From: Negativicutes bacterium
Lineage (GTDB): Bacteria > Bacillota > Negativicutes > SKW292
Assembly: GCA_026416215.1 (NCBI GenBank)
Contig: JAOAFP010000073.1
Span: 1 to 7,204, forward strand
Length of the DNA: 7,204 nucleotides
Reading direction: 5' to 3'
Below are positions 1-6,601 of this stretch, in pieces. Both the position numbers and the translations under genes were made by a program. Each line of letters opens with the position of its first letter. The first letter of the stretch is position 1. The notes beneath the pieces are model-generated. The model did not search any database, was not told where the DNA came from, and saw nothing but the letters and a program-made list of their open reading frames with translations.

Positions 1-937
1 GGATATAAGCCAGCTGCTCGGCTTTGAGGTAGTAAACCCGTTTTATCCCGGGCGGCCGATTACCGTCAGCCATCTTCTCACCCACACATCCACCATAGTT
101 GACAACCGGACATACCTTGAAATGGCTGAAAACGATCCCCAGGCCTTTAACCACACTGATATCAGGGATTTTCTCTCGCCGGACGGACGTTATTATTCGC
201 GCGACAATTTCGCCCGGTTTTGCCCGGGCGAGGAGTTCGTCTACTCCAATCTGGCGATCGGGGTGCTGGGTTCGATAGTTGAGTGTCTGTCCGGCATGCG
301 TTACGATAGCTATTGCCAGGAGCACATATTTGCCCCGCTCGGAATGGACGCCGGGTTTGAGCCGGCAGCCATCCGCAACTGGCATAATTACGCAGTCCTG
401 TACCGGGTGCCGCTGTTCAGGAAGCGCGGATACCTTATCGGCAGCGATCAGGGGATGGACCGGCCGGTCAGGCGGACGATAACCACCCGGGTCGGCAGCG
501 CTCTCGGTTGCAATCCGGCTGGCGGCCTCAGGGTCAATGTTGTCGACCTGGCCAAATTCATGATCATGCTGTCGAATGGCGGCGTGTTTGGCAACCGGCG
601 GCTGCTGGGTCAGATCAGCAGTGAAATCATGCGGTGCGTTGCCTGGCAGGGCAACGGGATGAACGGCCTGTACAAGTATAAGTCGCTTGGCTTCCACATT
701 ACCGAGGATCTGGTGCCGGAAGTCAGGTTAATCGGACACTCAGCCGAAGCCTACGGTATGATTGGCGACGCTTATTTCCGGCCAGATGACGGCTGGGGAA
801 TGATCTTCTTTCTCAACGGCGGTGTGACCCGCGATGCTGTCGATTCGGGGTTTTACGAGGTGGAAATGGCGATGGCCGACCGCCTGTATGCCCATATGCA
901 GAAACTAAAGCTTGAGGAGAATAAAAGCAATGATTGA
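1..937 (+). CDS. Serine hydrolase, class C beta-lactamase/PBP-like family (5' partial)
   Basis: The reading frame is open from base 2, before the first ATG at 122. The upstream codons read DISQLLGF...ITVSHLLTHTS, a conserved stretch of the beta-lactamase (PF00144) family, so the gene starts before the window and 122 is not its start. 311 residues are visible. The second catalytic motif is YSN (residues 81-83 of the visible part). PAGGLR (172-177) followed by a DLAKFM helix is also typical of the family. The third box, normally HxG or KTG, reads HSA within GHSAEAYG (245-252). The nucleophile motif SxxK should lie upstream and cannot be checked. Family members include peptidases, esterases and beta-lactamases, so the substrate is unknown. 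A signal peptide or anchor cannot be assessed. The stop codon lies inside gatC (8-base overlap), implying co-transcription with gatCAB. The family call is firm; the specific function is open. Confidence 0.88.
   Translation, partial: DISQLLGFEVVNPFYPGRPITVSHLLTHTSTIVDNRTYLEMAENDPQAFNHTDIRDFLSPDGRYYSRDNFARFCPGEEFVYSNLAIGVLGSIVECLSGMRYDSYCQEHIFAPLGMDAGFEPAAIRNWHNYAVLYRVPLFRKRGYLIGSDQGMDRPVRRTITTRVGSALGCNPAGGLRVNVVDLAKFMIMLSNGGVFGNRRLLGQISSEIMRCVAWQGNGMNGLYKYKSLGFHITEDLVPEVRLIGHSAEAYGMIGDAYFRPDDGWGMIFFLNGGVTRDAVDSGFYEVEMAMADRLYAHMQKLKLEENKSND
914..919 (+). promoter_or_regulatory. Ribosome binding site of gatC
   Basis: GAGGAG lies 10 bases before the ATG at 930, inside the last codons of the serine hydrolase. 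It supports ATG 930 over the in-frame TTG at 912, which would put the Shine-Dalgarno sequence inside the gene. Confidence 0.75.
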
Positions 938-1217
938 CGAAAAGACCGTCCGGGATGTTGCCCGTCTAAGCAGGCTGGAGGTTGACGACCGGCAGGTGGA
1001 AGTGCTAGCCCGGCAGATGGGGGACATAATAGGCTACATGGATATGTTGTCCCGCATTGACACTGAAAACGTTGAGCCTATGGCTCATGTGGTGCCGATC
1101 AGCAATGTTTGGCGGCCTGACAGCCTGCGTCCGTCCATGCCTAACCAGGAAGCCATCAGGCTTGCCCCCGATGCCGAGGGGGAATATTTTCGCACCCCGA
1201 AAGTGGTTAGTGGGTAA
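930..1217 (+). CDS. gatC: Aspartyl/glutamyl-tRNA amidotransferase subunit C
   Basis: GatC is the small subunit of GatCAB, the cytoplasmic enzyme that converts Glu-tRNA(Gln) to Gln-tRNA(Gln) and, in many bacteria, Asp-tRNA(Asn) to Asn-tRNA(Asn). GatC wraps between GatA and GatB and stabilises the complex. The product is 95 residues, the usual family length of about 95-100. Signatures seen are the N-terminal helix with VARLSRLEVDD, the helix ending in MLSRIDTENVEPM, then the extended ISNVWRPDSLRPS and a terminal EYFRTPKVV, which correspond to the DTxxVEP, NVxRxDxxxPS and YFxVPxVV positions of the family. The ATG at 930 is chosen because of GAGGAG 10 bases upstream; an in-frame TTG at 912 would add six residues and is unlikely. 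The start overlaps the stop of the preceding hydrolase by 8 bases, and gatA follows after 9 bases. Confidence 0.96.
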   Translation: MIDEKTVRDVARLSRLEVDDRQVEVLARQMGDIIGYMDMLSRIDTENVEPMAHVVPISNVWRPDSLRPSMPNQEAIRLAPDAEGEYFRTPKVVSG

Positions 1218-1223
1218 GGGGGA
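1216..1223 (+). promoter_or_regulatory. Ribosome binding site of gatA; start codon ambiguous
   Basis: AAGGGGGA starts inside the gatC stop codon (TAA, 1215-1217). Its purine-rich core sits 3-7 bases from ATG 1227 and 9 bases from ATG 1233. Both ATGs are in frame, so the site serves either start and slightly favours 1233 by spacing. Confidence 0.55.
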
Positions 1224-1226
1224 ATC

Positions 1227-2696
1227 ATGACAATGCCATATTATTCGATCGGCGAAATTCACACCCTGCTGGTCAGCCGGGAAACGAGCGCCGAGGCACT
1301 GTGCCGGGATTATCTTGAACGGATCGAAAAAATCAACCCGGAGATTAATGCCTACATAACCACTGATCCCGACGGGGCACTGAACGCGGCCCGGGCGGTT
1401 GACCGGTTGCTTGCCGCCGGGGAGGACCTTCACCCGTTGGCCGGAGTTCCGGCGATAATCAAGGACAATATCTGCACCAGAATGTTGCGGACAACCTGCG
1501 GTTCGCGGATTCTCGGCCAATTTGTCCCGCCTTACTCAGCCACGGTGGTCGAACGGGTCAACGCCGTGCATGGTGTAATTCTCGGCAAGGGAAACATGGA
1601 CGAATTCGGCATGGGCTCGTCCAACGAAAACAGTGCGTTTGGACCGGCCCGCAATCCCTGGGACCCAACCAGAGTGACCGGCGGCAGCAGTGGGGGGCCG
1701 GCGGCGGCAGTGGCCGCAAATATAGCGGTCTGGGGGTTGGGTTCGGATACCGGTGGATCGATCCGGACCCCGGCCAGTTTTTGCGGAGTGGTGGGCATGA
1801 AACCAACCTACGGCAGGGTGTCGCGCTACGGACTGGTAGCCTATGCCTCGTCACTGGACCAGATTGGTCCGTTTGCCGCCAGTGTTGAGGATGTTGCTAT
1901 AGCCATGAACTGCATAAGCGGTTACGACCCGGCTGACAGCACCTCGGCCCGGACCAGTGTTCCCGACTTTTGCGCCGGGTTGAAAAAAGGGGTCAGGGGA
2001 CTGAAAATCGGACTGCCCCGCGAATATTTCGGCGAAGGAATCAGGCCGGAAGTCAGTGCTGCGGTGATGGCAGCAGCGGCAAAGCTTTCGGATCAGGGAG
2101 CTGAATGTACGGAGATCAGCCTGCCGCACACCGAATACGCCCTGGCCGCCTACTACATAATTGCACCGGCCGAAGCCAGTTCCAATCTGGCCCGTTATGA
2201 CGGCGTCAGCTACGGAAGCCGGATTGACGGTGACGATATTATCGCCATGAGCTGCAAAACCCGCAGCCGGTTATTCGGCATGGAAGTCCAGCGACGGATC
2301 ATGCTGGGGACTTACGTTTTAAGCTCCGGCTACTACGACGCCTATTACCTCAGGGCACTGAAAATAAGGCGGCTGATCAAGGGGGACTTTGACCGGGCAT
2401 TTGCCAGCGTTGACGCAATAATTGCCCCGGTGGTCCCTGACGTTGCCTTCCGGATCGGTGAAAAAACCGATGATCCTCTGACCATGTACATGACAGACGT
2501 CTGCACCATACCGGTCAACATGGCCGGCCTGCCTAGCCTGGCCATTCCCTGCGGGCTGGTGGACGGATTGCCAGTCGGACTGCAGATTATCGGCCGGCCG
2601 ATGGCGGAAGCGGAAATTCTGCAAATCGGCCACTGTGCTGAGCAGATAATCGGTTTCGCCGGAATTGCAAACAAAACGAAGGCAGGTGCCTTATGA
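1227..2696 (+). CDS. gatA: Aspartyl/glutamyl-tRNA amidotransferase subunit A (glutaminase/amidase)
   Basis: GatA is the amidase-signature subunit that hydrolyses glutamine (or asparagine) and releases ammonia, which is channelled to GatB for amidation of mischarged tRNA. The product is 489 residues, close to the usual 480-490. The Ser-cisSer-Lys triad is complete: Lys79 in AIIKDN, Ser154 in GGSSGG and Ser178 in GSDTGGSIR, at the same numbers as I recall for Staphylococcus aureus GatA. The stretch CGVVGMKPTYGRVSRYGL follows. Amide-binding residues equivalent to S. aureus Arg358 and Asp425 appear as Arg357 in EVQRRIMLG and Asp424 in TDVCTIPVNMAGLP. Oddities are Pro158 after GGSSGG, where Ser is usual, and TRSRLFG (345-351) where TRSEGFG is usual. 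ATG 1233 is an alternative start that aligns slightly better with family N-termini. The stop overlaps the gatB start (ATGA). Confidence 0.97.
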   Translation: MTMPYYSIGEIHTLLVSRETSAEALCRDYLERIEKINPEINAYITTDPDGALNAARAVDRLLAAGEDLHPLAGVPAIIKDNICTRMLRTTCGSRILGQFVPPYSATVVERVNAVHGVILGKGNMDEFGMGSSNENSAFGPARNPWDPTRVTGGSSGGPAAAVAANIAVWGLGSDTGGSIRTPASFCGVVGMKPTYGRVSRYGLVAYASSLDQIGPFAASVEDVAIAMNCISGYDPADSTSARTSVPDFCAGLKKGVRGLKIGLPREYFGEGIRPEVSAAVMAAAAKLSDQGAECTEISLPHTEYALAAYYIIAPAEASSNLARYDGVSYGSRIDGDDIIAMSCKTRSRLFGMEVQRRIMLGTYVLSSGYYDAYYLRALKIRRLIKGDFDRAFASVDAIIAPVVPDVAFRIGEKTDDPLTMYMTDVCTIPVNMAGLPSLAIPCGLVDGLPVGLQIIGRPMAEAEILQIGHCAEQIIGFAGIANKTKAGAL

Positions 2697-4141
2697 ACAA
2701 ATGGGAAATGGTGATCGGGCTGGAAGTGCATAGTGAGCTCAAAACCAGATCAAAAATCTTCTGCGGCTGCAGCACCCGGTTCGGGTCCAGCCCCAACAGC
2801 AACATCTGCCCGGTGTGTCTGGGGCTGCCAGGGGTATTGCCAGTTCTGAACCAGAAAGTTCTCGAATTTGCAATCAAGGCCGGGCTGGCTCTCAACTGCC
2901 GTATCGCCGCCCACAGCAAATTTGACCGTAAAAACTACTATTATCCGGATTTGCCGAAAAACTACCAGATTTCTCAGTACGATCTGCCCATTGCTGAAAA
3001 CGGCTGGCTGGATGTCGAGGTGGGGGACGGCATCAAGCGAATCGGTATCACCCGAATTCACATGGAAGAGGACGCCGGCAAACTGGTTCACGCCGGCAGC
3101 ACAATAACCTCGTCCAGTCACAGCCTGGTCGACTACAACCGGACCGGTGTCCCGCTGATTGAAATTGTCTCCGAGCCTGATTTGCGTTCGCCGGAAGAGG
3201 CCCGGGCCTATCTGGAAAAACTTAAGGCTATCCTTGAATACATCGAGGTGTCAGACTGTAAAATGGAGGAAGGCAGCCTGCGCTGTGACGCCAACATCTC
3301 CCTCCGACGCCACGGTCAGACAAAATTTGGCATCAAAACTGAAATCAAAAATCTTACCTCCTTCAGGGCAGTCCAGCGGGGGCTGGAGTATGAAGCCGGG
3401 CGCCAGCAGACGATTTTAGATGAGGGCGGGGTCATAGAACAGGAAACACGTTCATGGGACGAGGAAAAAGGTGTGACTGTCCTGCTGAGGGGGAAGGAAC
3501 ACGCCCATGATTACCGTTATTTGCCCGATCCGGACCTGGTGCCGCTGGAAATTGACCGGCAGTGGGTGGAGGAACTGAAAAAACAGCTGCCCGAGCTGCC
3601 GTCGGCACGTAAACAGCGCTATATTGAACAAATGGGGTTGAGCGACTACGATGCCGGTGTTCTGACCGCCAGCCGCGCCACTGCTGACTACTTTGAACAG
3701 GTGCTTGCCGCCGGTGCCAGCCCGAAAGGGGCGGCGAACTGGGTGACGGTTGAACTGGCTGGCAAGCTCAACCAGTCCGGACTGACGATCAGTCAGTCGC
3801 CGGTGCCGGCTGCGCAGCTTGCCCAGTTGCTGAAACTGATCGATGACCGCGTTATATCGGGCAAAATTGCCAAGGATGTATTTGCCAGGATGTGGCAGAC
3901 CGGTAAGGAGCCAGAGCAAATCATCAGGGAAGAGGGCCTTACCCAGATATCGGACGACGACTCGCTCAGGCAGATGGTCGAACAGGTTATCAGCCAGCAC
4001 CCGCAGACGGTAGCTGATTTTCATGCCGGCAAAGAAAAGGCGGTCGGCTTTCTGGTCGGACAAATAATGAAATTGAGCAGGGGCAAGGCCAACCCCGAGA
4101 TAGTCAACCGAATGCTGCGCGAAAAGCTTTTGGAGGGGTGA
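2693..4141 (+). CDS. gatB: Aspartyl/glutamyl-tRNA amidotransferase subunit B
   Basis: GatB binds the mischarged Glu- or Asp-tRNA, activates the side-chain carboxylate with ATP and receives ammonia from GatA. The product is 482 residues, normal for the family (about 475-480). The N-terminal kinase-like catalytic domain begins with VIGLEVHSEL. A zinc site is visible as Cys24-x-Cys26 and Cys39-x2-Cys42. KNYYYPDLPKNYQISQYD (80-97), HMEEDAGKL (123-131) and DYNRTGVPLIEIVSEPD (147-163) carry the metal- and nucleotide-binding acidic and His residues of the family. The helical middle domain follows HDYRYLPDPDL (272-282). The C-terminal YqeY-like tRNA-binding domain ends with GKEKAVGFLVGQIMK and GKANPEIVNRML. 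All key motifs look intact. It begins inside the gatA stop codon (ATGA overlap, weak Shine-Dalgarno with an AGG at 2684-2686), which points to translational coupling and matched subunit levels. Three bases separate it from the Lon-like gene. Confidence 0.97.
   Translation: MNKWEMVIGLEVHSELKTRSKIFCGCSTRFGSSPNSNICPVCLGLPGVLPVLNQKVLEFAIKAGLALNCRIAAHSKFDRKNYYYPDLPKNYQISQYDLPIAENGWLDVEVGDGIKRIGITRIHMEEDAGKLVHAGSTITSSSHSLVDYNRTGVPLIEIVSEPDLRSPEEARAYLEKLKAILEYIEVSDCKMEEGSLRCDANISLRRHGQTKFGIKTEIKNLTSFRAVQRGLEYEAGRQQTILDEGGVIEQETRSWDEEKGVTVLLRGKEHAHDYRYLPDPDLVPLEIDRQWVEELKKQLPELPSARKQRYIEQMGLSDYDAGVLTASRATADYFEQVLAAGASPKGAANWVTVELAGKLNQSGLTISQSPVPAAQLAQLLKLIDDRVISGKIAKDVFARMWQTGKEPEQIIREEGLTQISDDDSLRQMVEQVISQHPQTVADFHAGKEKAVGFLVGQIMKLSRGKANPEIVNRMLREKLLEG
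4132..4138 (+). promoter_or_regulatory. Ribosome binding site of the Lon-like gene
   Basis: GGAGGGG lies 6 bases before ATG 4145 and overlaps the last codons of gatB. It is the strongest Shine-Dalgarno match in the window and fixes the start at 4145, which also agrees with the family N-terminus (YRELTAEQL). Confidence 0.75.
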
Positions 4142-4144
4142 ATT

Positions 4145-6601
4145 ATGAGTTATCGCGAACTGACGGCGGAACAATTAAAATTCCACTGCCCGCTTGACCG
4201 GTTGACCGAGGATTTACCCAGGGACCAGCTGGACGGAGCCCTGGGACAACCACGGGCGGTGAAGGCGTTGAATTTTGGCCTGAACATGAAGAGTGCCGGA
4301 TACAACATTTATATTTCCGGTCACTCCGGAACCGGCCGCATAACCTATACCCGCAAGGTAGTCAAGGAAATGGCGGCCCGCGAAACCGCCCCGGCAGACA
4401 TCTGCATAGTCAACAACTTTAAAAACCCTGCTCAGCCGGTCGCCCTGATTTTTTGCTGTGGACAGGGTATTGAATTCAAATCTGACATCGACCGTTTTGT
4501 TGAGGAACTGCGCAACACCGTCGCCAAAACTTTTTCGGGCGAGGATTACGAGCTGGCCAAAAGTCAGATTGTAAAAAAAATGCAGGAACAACGCTCGGTG
4601 ATCCTGGAAGATTTCAACGAAATGGCCGAAAAGATGGGCATACTGCCCCAATGGAGCTCGACCGGCTTTGTCGGCATGCCTATCGTTAACGGCGAACCTC
4701 TGACCAGCGAGGAATTCCAGAAGCTTGACCGGGAGCAGCGCGAGCAGCTGGAGAAAAAAATGCTGACCGTCCACGATGAGGCGGTAAACGTAGTAAAAAA
4801 AATCCAGCGGCTGGAGCGCAGCATGCGCGAGGATTTGCGCGAACTCGACGCCAAAATCGCCATGTTTTCGATCAGTCACCTGATCGATGAAATTGAACAC
4901 AAGTACACCACAGACGACGACACCCTGCACCAATGGCTGGAGGATCTGAAACAGGACATAATCAAAAACATCAACGAACTTAAGCCCGGCCACAGCGAAG
5001 AGGAATCGCCCATGGCCCAGCTGTTTTCCCGCCGCTCGGGCGACATACGCGACCGCTACCGGGTCAACCTGCTGGTTGACAACAGCCAGACGCAGGGCGC
5101 ACCGGTGGTGTTCGAACAAAACCCCACCTACTACAACCTGGTCGGCCGGGTTGAATATGAAACCCGGATGAGCGTGGTCAGCACCGACTACACCATGATC
5201 AAGCCCGGGGCCCTGCTCAGGGCCAACGGCGGCTACCTGATCGTCCAGGCCCGCGACCTGCTGGTCAATGTCGGCGCCTGGGAGGCGCTGAAAAGATGTC
5301 TGAAAACACAGACACTTCAGCTGGAGAACCTCGGCGACCACTACGGTTTGCTGGCGATGTCCACCCTGAAGCCCAAACCAATACCGGTCAGGGTCAAGGT
5401 GATAATTGTCGGCAGCCCGCTGCTTTACCACCTGCTCTACAACTACGACGACGATTTCCGCAAGTTGTTCAGAGTCTTTGCCGACTTTGACACCGAAATG
5501 GACAACGACCAGCAAAATGTCCGCAAGTACGCCGCCCTGATCGAATCAACCATTCAGTCCAAACAATTGCGTCCGTTCGACCTCGCGGCAGTCGCCACGG
5601 TTGTTGAGTACGCAAGCCGTCTGGCTGGCTCTCAGAAAAAACTCACAACCAAATTCAGCGAAATAATCGAATTGCTTTGCGAAGCCGACGCCTGTGCCGC
5701 TGCCGCCGGTGACCAGCAGATAACGCTGGCTCATGTCCGGCAGGCCATACAGGAACGGCGCTACCGTTACAACCGCTATGAGGAAAAGCTTCAGGAATAC
5801 TTTAACGACGGCAAAATCCTCATCGACACCGACGGCCGCAAAGTCGGACAAATCAACGGCTTGGCCGTCCTGTCGGTCGGCAAATATGCTTTTGGCAAGC
5901 CGTCACGCATAACCGCCAACACCTATCTGGGACGGTCAGGCATCATCAACATTGAAAAAGAAACCCGGATGAGCGGCACCACCCATACCAAGGGCGTGCT
6001 GACCCTGAGCGGTTACCTCGGCGAGCGTTATGCCCAGAAATTTCCCCTGTCGCTAAGCTGCAGCCTGACATTTGAGCAACTCTACCAGGGTATCGACGGC
6101 GACAGCGCGTCGGCCGCCGAACTGTTTGCCATCCTTTCCAGCCTGTCCGGACAACCGATCAAACAAAACATCGCCGTCACCGGTTCAGTCAACCAGAAGG
6201 GGGAGATTCAGCCGATCGGCGGAGTAACCGAAAAAATCGAAGGATTTTTCAGTGTCTGCCGGCAAAAAGGCCTGACCGGCAGCCAGGGCGTAATCATTCC
6301 GGAACAAAACATCAGTGACCTGGCTCTCGGCGAGGAAGTAATCGAGGCTGTTGCCGGCGGAACCTTTCACATCTACCCGATCAGGACTATCGACGAAGGA
6401 ATTGAAATCCTCACCGACGTGCCGGCCGGAGTGATGGACGAAAACGGAGAATATCCTGCCAGCACCATCCACGGAATGGTAATGGCCAAACTCCGGCGCA
6501 ACCACGAACTGCTGGCCGGCAACGACCGCAGGCAGCGATCCGGGCGGCCGGGCTCGGCACGACGCCGCCGGATCTGGCCGGATCGTTCATATACGCGGTG
6601 A
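4145..6601 (+). CDS. Lon-like ATP-dependent protease, AAA_32/LonB family
   Basis: This 818-residue protein matches the family of Lon-type proteases with an AAA_32 ATPase module. It is probably cytoplasmic: no signal or membrane segment is seen. Order: N-terminal segment with LGQPRAVKALNFGL (33-46); Walker A position GHSGTGRI (59-66); a long charged helical insert at about 135-285, probably coiled coil; the second half of the AAA module with ANGGYLIVQARDLL (360-373), a sensor-like strand KVIIVGSP (418-425) and YDDDFRKLFRVFADFD (434-449); a helical lid (about 475-545); and the Lon protease domain (about 560-765). The protease dyad is intact: Ser654 in DGDSAS and Lys697 in GGVTEK, 43 residues apart as in E. 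coli Lon (679/722). Walker A has Arg65 for Lys, and the Walker B position has Gln368 where Asp is usual, so ATP hydrolysis may be altered. The last 27 residues are arginine-rich and unlike the family. Substrates are unknown. Confidence 0.93.
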   Translation: MSYRELTAEQLKFHCPLDRLTEDLPRDQLDGALGQPRAVKALNFGLNMKSAGYNIYISGHSGTGRITYTRKVVKEMAARETAPADICIVNNFKNPAQPVALIFCCGQGIEFKSDIDRFVEELRNTVAKTFSGEDYELAKSQIVKKMQEQRSVILEDFNEMAEKMGILPQWSSTGFVGMPIVNGEPLTSEEFQKLDREQREQLEKKMLTVHDEAVNVVKKIQRLERSMREDLRELDAKIAMFSISHLIDEIEHKYTTDDDTLHQWLEDLKQDIIKNINELKPGHSEEESPMAQLFSRRSGDIRDRYRVNLLVDNSQTQGAPVVFEQNPTYYNLVGRVEYETRMSVVSTDYTMIKPGALLRANGGYLIVQARDLLVNVGAWEALKRCLKTQTLQLENLGDHYGLLAMSTLKPKPIPVRVKVIIVGSPLLYHLLYNYDDDFRKLFRVFADFDTEMDNDQQNVRKYAALIESTIQSKQLRPFDLAAVATVVEYASRLAGSQKKLTTKFSEIIELLCEADACAAAAGDQQITLAHVRQAIQERRYRYNRYEEKLQEYFNDGKILIDTDGRKVGQINGLAVLSVGKYAFGKPSRITANTYLGRSGIINIEKETRMSGTTHTKGVLTLSGYLGERYAQKFPLSLSCSLTFEQLYQGIDGDSASAAELFAILSSLSGQPIKQNIAVTGSVNQKGEIQPIGGVTEKIEGFFSVCRQKGLTGSQGVIIPEQNISDLALGEEVIEAVAGGTFHIYPIRTIDEGIEILTDVPAGVMDENGEYPASTIHGMVMAKLRRNHELLAGNDRRQRSGRPGSARRRRIWPDRSYTR
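6537..6574 (+). repeat. GC-rich imperfect inverted repeat before the methyltransferase start
   Basis: GATCCGGGCGGC (6537-6548) pairs with GCCGCCGGATC (6564-6574) as 11 base pairs with one bulged G and a 15-base loop. It lies in the codons for the arginine-rich tail of the Lon-like protein and ends 23 bases before GTG 6598. No T-run follows, so an intrinsic terminator is unlikely. A role in RNA processing or translational control is possible but unproven. Confidence 0.45.

Noticed and set aside
558..567. Palindrome CATGATCATG as a possible operator
   Set aside because: It is inside the coding region of the hydrolase at a conserved helix (KFMIML), with no promoter nearby; chance is sufficient.
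122..937. Treating ATG 122 as the start of the serine hydrolase
   Set aside because: The frame is open to the window edge, and the upstream codons encode conserved family sequence (VSHLLTHTS), so the start is outside the window.
3452..4174. 240-codon open frame on the minus strand opposite gatB
   Set aside because: It is a shadow of the conserved C-terminal half of gatB, with no recognisable domain.
4868..4887. 8-bp perfect stem (TCGATCAG/CTGATCGA) with a 4-base loop inside the Lon-like gene
   Set aside because: About one such stem is expected by chance in 7 kb. It is deep in coding sequence, with no T-run and no nearby start.
5209..5224. GGCCCTG/CAGGGCC inverted repeat
   Set aside because: It is a short GC-rich palindrome inside the codons of the conserved GALLRANGG motif and is explained by the protein sequence.
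4214..5515. 433-codon open frame on the minus strand opposite the Lon-like gene
   Set aside because: It lies entirely antisense to conserved, motif-rich coding sequence. Its product is an odd Val/Phe/Gln-rich sequence without recognisable motifs, as expected from the reverse complement of a GC-rich gene.
6406..6597. Extension of the methyltransferase frame upstream of GTG 6598, or a frameshift joining it to the Lon-like gene
   Set aside because: The frame is open but has no usual start codon and does not resemble either family. The 4-base GTGA overlap and the family-like KAGDRV start make 6598 the better reading.
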